A stretch of 38,268 nucleotides of DNA, from positions 516 through 38,783 of IMG/VR virus record IMGVR_UViG_3300030380_005324. One strand, written 5' to 3'. Under the pieces are notes generated by a model. That model ran no database searches and had not been told where the DNA came from. It saw only the letters and a list, made by a program, of their open reading frames with translations. This DNA comes from a virus. This document shows positions 24,266-30,592 of this stretch, piece by piece (position 1 is the stretch's first letter; every line of letters starts with the position of its first letter). A program made the translations under genes and the position numbers.

Positions 24266-24450
24266 TATTTATCCCCCTTTTGTTTACATAAACCTTGCTC
24301 AATTAAACTTTCTGCGGTCCTTCCAAACCTTCCCTGTAAACTCCAGGCCAGGCCCGTATCAATTAAATGTTGCCAAGCTTCCAGTATTTTCTCTTGATCA
24401 TCACACTCAATAAAACCTTCTGCAATTCCTGTTGCTGTAAAGTTATTCAT
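24265..24450 (-). CDS. 61-aa conserved phage protein (LIDTGLAWSLQGRFGRTA family)
   Basis: Core EAWQHLIDTGLAWSLQGRFG and RTAESLIEQGLCK. I have seen this short helical pattern (AWQxLxDTGLxxxLQGxFGRTAxxLI) in many marine phage genomes, never with a function. TAATG overlaps on both sides. Confidence 0.65.
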   Translation of the reverse strand: MNNFTATGIAEGFIECDDQEKILEAWQHLIDTGLAWSLQGRFGRTAESLIEQGLCKQKGDK

Positions 24451-24869
24451 TATTTACCCTCCTCATATACTCCAACCGTTAACTGGAATTGGCCCTCTGA
24501 ACAAATTGCAAAACCCAGATCTTTTTTAAAATCATAAAGTTTTGAAATCATCTCTAAAAATTGTTTTACTGATAATGCGGGTTCGTTGTCTGATCCAAAA
24601 CCCGAACTGTCCACAAACAAACCTCCATTGTTCAAAATCTTCCAACTAAAGGGAACATTTAATTTATCTGCTATCATTTTTGTGTTAAATCGTCTCCAAC
24701 CTTTAGGAACATAATCCCCAAGATTTACGATTTTTTTCAACGGTGTTACAAATCCCTCTTTAGCTTGTTCAATATCTTCTTCATCAAACCTTGTAGGCTT
24801 CACTGCATTCCGTTTTGATTTTCTTCCTTGCTCTTTGTTTAAAGCTACAATTGTTTCTATATCCATCAT
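24450..24869 (-). CDS. 139-aa hypothetical protein
   Basis: Start chosen at ATG 24869, with GAGG six bases upstream; an ATG at 24968 would add 33 residues and read through the GC hairpin at 24920. Begins MMDIETIVALNKEQGRKSKR; then GDYVPKGWRRFNTKMIADKL, a Gly/Ser turn (NNGGLFVDSSGFGSDNEPAL) and a strand-rich end. The DSSGFG segment resembles DSTGYG/DSMGGDSTGYH in two other block members, so they may share a fold. Function unknown. Confidence 0.6.
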   Translation of the reverse strand: MMDIETIVALNKEQGRKSKRNAVKPTRFDEEDIEQAKEGFVTPLKKIVNLGDYVPKGWRRFNTKMIADKLNVPFSWKILNNGGLFVDSSGFGSDNEPALSVKQFLEMISKLYDFKKDLGFAICSEGQFQLTVGVYEEGK

Positions 24870-24919
24870 ATATTTATCCTCTTTTCCTTTTTTTATGTTT
24901 TCTTTTGTTAGCTCAATGA

Positions 24920-24934
24920 GGCGGGTGACCCGCC
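24920..24934 (-). promoter_or_regulatory. GC-rich intergenic hairpin
   Basis: GGCGGG and CCCGCC separated by three bases, 50 bases upstream of the ATG at 24869 and 16 bases past the preceding stop. No U-run follows on the minus strand. Position resembles the two GNRA hairpins at 26531 and 26785 but the sequence differs. Confidence 0.4.
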
Positions 24935-24949
24935 CTAATTGAATTTTGT

Positions 24950-25231
24950 TTAATAAGTCCAATTCCATATTTTGTATGGGTCGTTTTTATCTTCTTCAAA
25001 CTCCAGGTGATAACCCGTTGAATCCCCACCCATGCTATCGTACTCTGAAATCATTTTATTATTAAGATTGAATAATGCCTGTAAGTATTTTTTCTTATCC
25101 CCTACAATTTCTCCATTTTCAATTTGCTCTTTAAGTTTTATGATCTCGTTTTTAATTCCCTCCATTGCAATTGTTAACGCAAACTCTGAAGGTCTTCCAT
25201 AATGTTCTTTTAAGTTTATTTTTTCATTCAT
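24950..25231 (-). CDS. 93-aa hypothetical protein
   Basis: GGAG seven bases before ATG 25231 supports this start. An in-frame ATG at 25273 would give 107 aa and lies five bases after the -10 box of the promoter at 25279, so a leaderless longer form is possible. Helical (FALTIAMEGIKNEIIKLKEQ) with YDSMGGDSTGYHLEFEE near the end, a segment echoed in two other proteins of the block. Function unknown. Confidence 0.6.
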   Translation of the reverse strand: MNEKINLKEHYGRPSEFALTIAMEGIKNEIIKLKEQIENGEIVGDKKKYLQALFNLNNKMISEYDSMGGDSTGYHLEFEEDKNDPYKIWNWTY

Positions 25232-25278
25232 TGTTTTTTCTCCTGTATTTATATTTATTAATTTATTAAACATAACCC

Positions 25279-25307
25279 ACTATATCCCATGTAAATAAGA
25301 CATTCAA
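25279..25307 (-). promoter_or_regulatory. Internal promoter of the leftward block
   Basis: Minus strand TTGAAT (25307-25302), 17-base spacer, TATAGT (25284-25279). It divides the block into an upstream part (27607-25368) and a downstream part (25273-22931). Predicted start at or next to ATG 25273. Confidence 0.5.
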
Positions 25308-25367
25308 GAACTTTTTTGTCGCACCTATATTCAACCTCAAGTTGTAATACTTTAGAACCATTCTAAA

Positions 25368-25565
25368 TTAGTCCTCTGAAAAATCTCTCCACCCGGCCCG
25401 TCTACCATTATTTTTTTTTACCAGTTTATCTATTGTGGACCACAGCTTATCCCAATCCCCTTTGCTCGCAATCCATTCTGCAAGAGTTGATTTACATGTT
25501 CCGTGAGTAACTTTAATTTTACCATTCCATAATTTTATTTTTATTTCCGCTGACCCCTTTTCCAT
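25368..25565 (-). CDS. 65-aa basic hypothetical protein
   Basis: Strand-rich start (SAEIKIKLWNGKIKVTHG), then TLAEWIASKGDWDKLW and a basic KKNNGRRAGW end. TAATG overlap with the gene before it. No family recognised. Confidence 0.6.
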   Translation of the reverse strand: MEKGSAEIKIKLWNGKIKVTHGTCKSTLAEWIASKGDWDKLWSTIDKLVKKNNGRRAGWRDFSED

Positions 25566-25810
25566 TATTCAAATGTCCCTTCTTGTTGGCTCAGGTTTGG
25601 AAGCGCCTCATAAACGCCTCCACTATTACAACCTACAGTTGAACTATCATAAGTCATAACCACACTGAGTGTTCTGTTATGCCAATCTAAAAATGGGTCT
25701 GATCCCATATCCTGGCGTATATTTTTGAAATAAATTTCCCGATTGCTTTTACACATCTTTAATTTTTTGCATTGCAATTTTAAAAAATCTAAATCTTTGT
25801 TTATTTTCAT
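25565..25810 (-). CDS. 81-aa hypothetical protein
   Basis: Basic, Cys-containing start (LKLQCKKLKMCKSNREIYFK), then DPFLDWHNRTLSVVMTYD and a GCNSGGVYEAL turn. TAATG overlaps both neighbours. Function unknown. Confidence 0.55.
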   Translation of the reverse strand: MKINKDLDFLKLQCKKLKMCKSNREIYFKNIRQDMGSDPFLDWHNRTLSVVMTYDSSTVGCNSGGVYEALPNLSQQEGTFE

Positions 25811-26295
25811 TATGCTCTAGCCCCCTCGTTTTTAAGACCGAATTGCTCAACCGCTTTTATTCTTTTTTCTTTTTCTTCATTGCTTAGACTGTCCCAATCT
25901 TCCGGGAAAGTTAGGCCCGCAATTTCGAAAAATCTTTTCTTTTGGGCTAGCTCTTTGTCTTTGTCCGTTGCTAATAATCCAAACATCATTGAAACCATTG
26001 ATGTTGTTTTTAGCATGTCGTTTGAGTTTTCACCTTCAGGGCCTCTAGCTTTCACTAGGGCCTCTTTGAACTCATTACGTTTTAGTCTGTTTTGTTTTCT
26101 AGGGTATCCGGCCCAGTCTTCAATCCAGTTCAAATGTTTAGCCGTTGTAATGGACCACACATTTTCACACACAACGACCTCACTCGAATTTCTAGGTTGA
26201 AACGCAACGGGTGTTACGTATGAATAAAAAACTTTCATTCCGTCTTCCATTTGAAAATATAAATTTCTTGTTGATCTTAAATATATTTTTTTCAT
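25810..26295 (-). CDS. 161-aa hypothetical protein
   Basis: ATG 26295 is chosen because AGAGGGGAT precedes it and it overlaps the upstream stop (ATGA). Opens with a strand region (MKKIYLRSTRNLYFQMEDG, then VVVCENVWSITTAKHLNWI), followed by a basic linker and a helical C-terminus with LTFPEDWDSLSNEEKEKRIK. It is the largest of the leftward block. No enzyme motif or family recognised. Confidence 0.6.
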   Translation of the reverse strand: MKKIYLRSTRNLYFQMEDGMKVFYSYVTPVAFQPRNSSEVVVCENVWSITTAKHLNWIEDWAGYPRKQNRLKRNEFKEALVKARGPEGENSNDMLKTTSMVSMMFGLLATDKDKELAQKKRFFEIAGLTFPEDWDSLSNEEKEKRIKAVEQFGLKNEGARA

Positions 26296-26510
26296 GATTG
26301 ATCCCCTCTGTATTTTACAATATCGCCCAATTGAATATTTTCCCATTGAGCTAAATATTCCGACAATTGTTTTTTAATACTTATGCAACTCATAGAGTTT
26401 TTGTCTTCTTTTTTTAATTTTTCATGAGTTGAATTAACTAAATCTAATAAAAAGACAGCATTATTAAAACCTAGTTTTAAACCATTTATATTTATTGTTC
26501 TTTTCGTCAT
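26292..26510 (-). CDS. 72-aa hypothetical protein
   Basis: Start at ATG 26510, after the AGGGAAAAG of the duplicated leader module; an ATG at 26561 would translate the hairpin and is rejected. Starts MTKRTININGLKLGFNNAVF and ends LGDIVKYRGDQS. Helical middle. Function unknown. Confidence 0.6.
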   Translation of the reverse strand: MTKRTININGLKLGFNNAVFLLDLVNSTHEKLKKEDKNSMSCISIKKQLSEYLAQWENIQLGDIVKYRGDQS

Positions 26511-26546
26511 TTTCTTTTCCCTTTTGTTATGGGGGCTTGCGCCCCC
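26510..26546 (-). repeat. Leader module copy 1: GNRA hairpin plus SD
   Basis: On the minus strand GGGGGC-GCAA-GCCCCC (26546-26531), then a 20-base linker ATAACAAAAGGGAAAAG... ending at ATG 26510. The stem is six G:C pairs closed by a GCAA tetraloop. It begins eight bases after the previous stop. Nearly identical to the copy at 26764-26800. Confidence 0.75.
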
Positions 26547-26554
26547 TGTTTGAT

Positions 26555-26764
26555 TTACCATAATTTTTTTGTACCTTTTAAATCATGGGCTTTTCTTAGT
26601 TCCGATCTTCTAGCTTCTTTGATGTCACTTTGAACTACTGTTTCATTAACAGCTTCTTCTTTAGTGAAGATCTTCTCTAATTCTTTTAAAACTTTTGGAT
26701 CATTAAGCTTTTGAAAATTTATAGCTTTTGTAAATCCAAAAGGATCATTTATTTTTTTTGGCAT
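26555..26764 (-). CDS. 69-aa hypothetical protein
   Basis: Start at ATG 26764, preceded by AAGGAAAA in the leader module. Begins MPKKINDPFGFTKAINF; then an acidic helix and a basic end (EARRSELRKAHDLKGTKKLW). Function unknown. Confidence 0.6.
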   Translation of the reverse strand: MPKKINDPFGFTKAINFQKLNDPKVLKELEKIFTKEEAVNETVVQSDIKEARRSELRKAHDLKGTKKLW

Positions 26765-26800
26765 TGTTTTTTCCTTTTTGTTATGGGGGCTTGCGCCCCC
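26764..26800 (-). repeat. Leader module copy 2: GNRA hairpin plus SD
   Basis: GGGGGC-GCAA-GCCCCC (26800-26785) followed by a 20-base linker ATAACAAAAAGGAAAAA... and ATG 26764. Begins seven bases past the previous stop. Hairpin identical to copy 1; linker differs at a few positions, all outside the GG core. Confidence 0.75.
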
Positions 26801-26807
26801 GTTGTTG

Positions 26808-27278
26808 TTAAAGTTCGCTAGCATGATCGCACACACCAGTCATTGAGTGAAATGGCTCAAAATACATTCCGTAAGTTTCCATATCTTTTTGAAGACCCTC
26901 AATAGCCTTTTCGTTATTTAATACCCCGTAGCCCGTACTGTCACAAAAATAATCTTGTGAAGGCAATCCGTCTATTGAGTAGTAAAATTTGTTATTAAAA
27001 TTTTCATCAATTCCAAATTGAACCCATTTAACACCGAACTCATCTGATTGTTTAAGGTTGTCCCCTTTTTTCCATTCAATCCAACCAGTGTAGTGTTCAT
27101 CATCAACCCATTTTTTGTAATCTTCTTTTGCGATATTATCCGGGTATCGAATATCACAAAGTACATAAAACCTTTTATCGTCAATTTTTTGTACTCTGAT
27201 ATTTTCCGCGTGTTCCTGGTTATCTTTTACTAGCTTAATCATTATTTTTTCTAGTTTTTTTAGTGTTAGTTTTTTCAT
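26808..27278 (-). CDS. 156-aa hypothetical protein
   Basis: Starts MKKLTLKKLEKIMIKLVKDN. Strand-rich middle (KRFYVLCDIRYPDNI, HYTGWIEWKKGDNL, VKWVQFGIDE) followed by FCDSTGYGVLNNEKAIEGLQ and FEPFHSMTGVCDH. The DSTGYG loop plus helix recurs in the genes at 27281, 24950 and 24450 in variant form. No enzyme motif recognised. Ends just before leader module copy 2. Confidence 0.6.
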   Translation of the reverse strand: MKKLTLKKLEKIMIKLVKDNQEHAENIRVQKIDDKRFYVLCDIRYPDNIAKEDYKKWVDDEHYTGWIEWKKGDNLKQSDEFGVKWVQFGIDENFNNKFYYSIDGLPSQDYFCDSTGYGVLNNEKAIEGLQKDMETYGMYFEPFHSMTGVCDHASEL

Positions 27279-27280
27279 TG

Positions 27281-27607
27281 TTATTTATCCTCTCTATTTA
27301 GTTTTTGGTTAAATTTTTCGCATGCTTCCTGGATAGATTTATAATATTTATTAGCTTCGGGGTGATCTTCAATTTTTGTAATACCCTTCTCCATTTGGCT
27401 AATTAAAGCTTTTTTCATTATTTCTTTTGCTTCCTTGAAACCAAGAATTGCGTCTTCATTTTGAAAACCGTAACCGTCCCAAAATTTTAAATCATAATCG
27501 TTCACACCTTCAACTTTTTCTTCTCTCTTTTCGATCTGTCCGATTATTTTATTTTGAAAAATAAAATCGTGAGTATTTTCCCATTTGCTCATTTTAACTT
27601 TAATCAT
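27281..27607 (-). CDS. 108-aa hypothetical protein, first of the leftward block
   Basis: Start at ATG 27607, with GAGG five bases upstream; starts at 27694 or 27643 would add a hydrophobic or basic lead of doubtful value. Begins MIKVKMSKWENTHDFIFQNK; then YDLKFWDGYGFQNEDAILGF, a loop comparable with DSTGYGVLNNEKAI in the next gene. C-terminus helical and acidic. A -35-like TTGACA lies upstream near 27684 but with a long spacer to TATATC. Confidence 0.6.
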   Translation of the reverse strand: MIKVKMSKWENTHDFIFQNKIIGQIEKREEKVEGVNDYDLKFWDGYGFQNEDAILGFKEAKEIMKKALISQMEKGITKIEDHPEANKYYKSIQEACEKFNQKLNREDK

Positions 27608-27723
27608 TGTATCCTCGTTGTTTGTTGTCTTATTTTTTCTCATAAAGATAAGATATACCAAGACAATTTTTTTTAATACTGTCAAAAGTGTCACACCCCC
27701 AAATTAATTTCGTGTGTAAGTTG

Positions 27724-27754
27724 TGTTGTATTTTTACAACATTTATTGTAATTA
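27724..27754 (+). promoter_or_regulatory. Promoter and dyad of the VRR-NUC gene
   Basis: TTGTAT (27726-27731), 17-base spacer, TAATTA (27749-27754); six bases then the ATG at 27761, with no SD. A perfect dyad TGTTGTA-TTTT-TACAACA (27724-27741) covers the -35 box, as an operator would. The region separates the leftward and rightward transcripts. Confidence 0.4.
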
Positions 27755-27760
27755 AATCGC

Positions 27761-28153
27761 ATGGCTAATCCTGAGAGTTTATTTTGGAAACAAATCAAAA
27801 CCGCTTTATCCGAGCAAGGATATTTTTTAACGCGTGTTGAAACTCTCACCGTCTCAGGTGTTCCAGATGTTTTTGGAATTTATAAAGGGCGATCATTTTG
27901 GTGTGAATTAAAATCAAATCAGGTCAGTTATCCGGCATTAAATAAATATCAAATCGTATGGATCAATAGAGCTGTTAAGCATGGCGCGACTGTGTTGATC
28001 TTAGTTAAGGCCCAAAAGGACAAGGCCCTTAAAATATACAGAGTGAGTGATTTCTTTACTGATCCGCGTACCCTTAGCCCCGATTTTATTATTAAAATTC
28101 CTGTCAATTGGCCGTTGTTCGTGGATAAGTTTTCGCGTGCGCTGTTGACTTGA
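27761..28153 (+). CDS. VRR-NUC endonuclease (PD-(D/E)XK)
   Basis: 130 aa. SGVPDVFGI with D36, then FWCELK with E49-x-K51, then NKYQIVWINRAVKHGATVLI with Q64: the complete VRR-NUC pattern (GxPD, ExK, QxxW). The family includes stand-alone phage nucleases with a likely branched-DNA or Holliday-junction role, as T7 gp3. It is the first rightward gene after the leftward block and is followed by a noncoding gap. Confidence 0.88.
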   Translation: MANPESLFWKQIKTALSEQGYFLTRVETLTVSGVPDVFGIYKGRSFWCELKSNQVSYPALNKYQIVWINRAVKHGATVLILVKAQKDKALKIYRVSDFFTDPRTLSPDFIIKIPVNWPLFVDKFSRALLT

Positions 28154-28319
28154 TTAGTAGTGATAACTTTTCTTATCGTTAGTAATAAATCCTGGACCGT
28201 TGACCGTTATGAAGGCTCATTGGCCCGGCAATCCCGGACCGGTTTCCGCGCACAAAAAAGCACCTCGCGCGTAATTAGGTACTTACAAACGTGGCGCTTG
28301 TGGCAAGTCGAATACACGC

Positions 28320-28388
28320 AAAGGGGACCCATTTAAAATGGAATAGTTGCAAGTGTTTTTTTATTAGTTTATGTTAAAAGGGGACCCA
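28320..28388. repeat. AAAGGGGACCCA direct repeat pair
   Basis: Copies at 28320-28331 and 28377-28388, 57 bases apart, one on each side of the TTGCAA promoter. The core GGGGACCC is nearly palindromic. Confidence 0.6.
28347..28375 (+). promoter_or_regulatory. Rightward promoter of the packaging/head module
   Basis: TTGCAA (28347-28352), 17-base spacer, TATGTT (28370-28375). A second -10-like TATAAA at 28420-28425 lies seven bases before the SD-less terL ATG and may start a leaderless transcript, though without a clear -35. Confidence 0.4.
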
Positions 28389-28432
28389 ATAGTTTTAGGT
28401 ACCATAAGCACCCCCAGGGTATAAAAAAATTT

Positions 28433-29911
28433 ATGAATTTAGATCAACTATCAGATGAGGAACTAAAAGACTTAGTTTTAAAAAGACAATTAGAATATAT
28501 TAAAATTTGCCAAGATGACTTCTTAGCTTTTGCAAAAGCAGTATGGCCAGATTTTATTTATCGTAAAACAAAAAATCCAAGAAAATATGGACATCATCAA
28601 TTAATTGCAAAGTCCTTTGAAAATATTGCTTTAGAGAAAGAAAAAAGATTAATTATCAACATGCCTCCAAGACATACTAAATCAGAATTTGCTTCCTATT
28701 TATTTCCAGCGTGGATGATTGGCCGTAATCCTAAAATGAAACTAATGCAGGTTTCACACAACGCTGAACTTGCAACAAGGTTCGGTAGTAAAGTAAGAAA
28801 CTTAATGGAGACTGAAGAATACAAAATGATATTTGGAGATGTTAAACTAAGAGAAGATAGTAAAGCAAAAGGTAGATGGGAAACTAATCACGGTGGTGAA
28901 TACTTTGCAGCTGGTGTGGGTGGTGCAATAACTGGACGGGGCGCTGATCTTTTAATAATAGATGATCCACATACGGAACAAGACTCAATGTCTGATTCAG
29001 CTATGGATCGTGCTTATGATTGGTATAGCTCAGGACCTAGACAACGTTTGCAACCAGGCGGAAGAATTGTAGTTGTCATGACCCGGTGGGCGACAGACGA
29101 TTTAACTGGACGATTAGTAAAATCACAATCAGAACCAAAAGCAGATAAATGGAAAGTAATTGAGTTCCCAGCAATACTTCCGTCAGGAAAACCTGTTTGG
29201 CCTGAGTATTGGGACCTTAAAGATTTAGAAGCGGTCAAAGCATCAGTGTCCACTAAAAACTGGAACGCACAATATATGCAGGACCCAACTAGTGAAGAAG
29301 GTGCAATTATAAAAAGAGATTGGTGGAATAACTATGACAAGGAACATTTACCAAGACTACTACATGTTATTCAAAGTTATGATACAGCCTTTAGTGCTAA
29401 AGAGTCAGCCGATTATTCTGCAATAACCACGTGGGGAATATTTCAACCCGTTGAAGGATACGAAGATCATATAATATTATTAGATGCAATGAAGGGTAGG
29501 TATGACTTTCCAGATTTAAAAAATGTAGCAATTGAACAATATCATTACTGGGAACCAGAAACAGTAATCATTGAAGCTAAAGCTTCAGGTCAACCTTTAA
29601 TTCATGAACTACGTAGAGCAGGAATACCAGTAATTGATTTTGTGCCTGCAAAAGGAAGGGACAAGTATACCAGAATAAACTCATGTGCCCCAGTATTTGA
29701 GTCCGGTATGGTTTGGGCCCCTTTAGATGATAAGTTTGCTCAAGACGTGGTAGAGGAATGTGCAGCATTTCCTAACGGACAATATGATGACTATGTTGAT
29801 TCTATGACACAAGCTGTGTTAAGATATCGACAAGGTGGATTTGTTACAACGTACTCGGACGATTGGGACGACCCGCCAATAAAATTAGAAAAAGAATACA
29901 AATATTATTAG
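28433..29911 (+). CDS. terL: Terminase large subunit
   Basis: 492 aa. ATPase domain: a Walker A variant INMPPRHTKSE (75-85), then LMQVSHNAELATRFG and Walker B LLIIDDPH (173-180). The C-terminal RNase H-like nuclease begins VIQSYDTAF (D317), with ADYSAITTWG, then VIIEAKASGQPLI and a final DDYVDSMTQAVL. Packages DNA into the prohead and cuts it. No SD; the ATG follows a TATAAA box. It is separated from the probable terS gene by 6 kb. Confidence 0.95.
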   Translation: MNLDQLSDEELKDLVLKRQLEYIKICQDDFLAFAKAVWPDFIYRKTKNPRKYGHHQLIAKSFENIALEKEKRLIINMPPRHTKSEFASYLFPAWMIGRNPKMKLMQVSHNAELATRFGSKVRNLMETEEYKMIFGDVKLREDSKAKGRWETNHGGEYFAAGVGGAITGRGADLLIIDDPHTEQDSMSDSAMDRAYDWYSSGPRQRLQPGGRIVVVMTRWATDDLTGRLVKSQSEPKADKWKVIEFPAILPSGKPVWPEYWDLKDLEAVKASVSTKNWNAQYMQDPTSEEGAIIKRDWWNNYDKEHLPRLLHVIQSYDTAFSAKESADYSAITTWGIFQPVEGYEDHIILLDAMKGRYDFPDLKNVAIEQYHYWEPETVIIEAKASGQPLIHELRRAGIPVIDFVPAKGRDKYTRINSCAPVFESGMVWAPLDDKFAQDVVEECAAFPNGQYDDYVDSMTQAVLRYRQGGFVTTYSDDWDDPPIKLEKEYKYY

Positions 29912-29919
29912 GAGATATT

Positions 29920-30552
29920 ATGCTTAAAGGTAAACAACATAAACTAGATAAAAACAAAGATGGCAAAATATCTGGTGAAGATTTTAAAATGATGAAAAGA
30001 AAAAGAGGAGGAGCTACGAGAAAAAATCCAAACTCTCCTAAAGGGCAAAACCCTATTTCAGAATACGATAGAAAAGGTAAATTAAAATACACAGCTGCAA
30101 ACAAAGGAGCTATAATGAATAAACCAGGAAAAGTTAAACCAATTAAAGCTGTATTAGGTATTGCTACAATGGGATTACTTGGTGCTAAAATGTTAAAAGA
30201 TAAAAAGAAAAAAGCATTAGCGCTTCCAGGAGTTGGTGCTGCCGCACTTCTAGCTAAAAAGAAAAAAGATATTCTTGGTAAAAGATCTGGAGGTATGATG
30301 AAATATAAAAAAGGTGGCGGAGCTGATTCTGGTAAAGTTGGAGAAATGAAAAGTAAACTATCAGTTGGTTTAATGAAAGCTAATAAAATTTTTAGTAGAT
30401 CAAAACCAAAAAGACCAAAAGGACCTAAACAAAGAACAATGACTCCACTTAAAAAAATGGGTGGCGGCATGATGATGAAACAATATAATAAAGGTGGTTC
30501 TGTTACTGCTAGCTGCAAGCTTGGTAGAAACAAAGCAACAAAACTTTATTAG
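29920..30552 (+). CDS. Basic virion-associated protein with EF-hand-like loop
   Basis: ATG 29920 (210 aa) is preceded by AGGAGA; the upstream in-frame ATG at 29863 lies within terL. Residues 10-21 read DKNKDGKISGED, a canonical Ca-binding EF-hand loop (D10, N12, D14, S18, D21). A long Lys-rich region follows, with a hydrophobic helix (AVLGIATMGLLGAKML) and another (ALALPGVGAAALLA). Two aromatic-xx-GG boxes (MKYKKGGGAD, QYNKGGSVT) and CKLGRNKATKLY end the protein. Role unknown; position between terL and portal suggests head association. Confidence 0.6.
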   Translation: MLKGKQHKLDKNKDGKISGEDFKMMKRKRGGATRKNPNSPKGQNPISEYDRKGKLKYTAANKGAIMNKPGKVKPIKAVLGIATMGLLGAKMLKDKKKKALALPGVGAAALLAKKKKDILGKRSGGMMKYKKGGGADSGKVGEMKSKLSVGLMKANKIFSRSKPKRPKGPKQRTMTPLKKMGGGMMMKQYNKGGSVTASCKLGRNKATKLY

Positions 30553-30592
30553 TTGCTATTCAGCCACGGTAAGGTTAAAAGGATAAATATAT

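Larger units (their letters stand above)
28154..28432. other. 279-base noncoding region before terL
   Basis: No ORF is convincing. The left half is GC-rich, with tandem GACCGTT (28195-28208), CCGGACCGGTTTCCG near 28233-28247 and a CGCGC/GCGCG pair around a 15-base loop. The right half is AT-rich with two AAAGGGGACCCA repeats and the terL promoter. A packaging (pac/cos) or replication site is possible but not shown. Confidence 0.55.

Noticed and set aside
26510-26836. Upstream ATGs at 26561 and 26836 for two leftward genes
   Set aside because: They would translate the GC hairpins (both giving the peptide GGASPHNK) and skip the SDs; the duplicated leader explains the similar peptides.
28190-28260. 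tRNA gene in the GC-rich segment before terL
   Set aside because: No cloverleaf with a matching acceptor stem and T-arm could be drawn on either strand.
29844-30533. 229-codon open frame on the minus strand opposite the EF-hand protein
   Set aside because: Its product is a Pro/Leu/Phe-rich mirror of the Lys/Gly-rich rightward gene, has no SD, and overlaps a gene with a clear SD and EF-hand motif.
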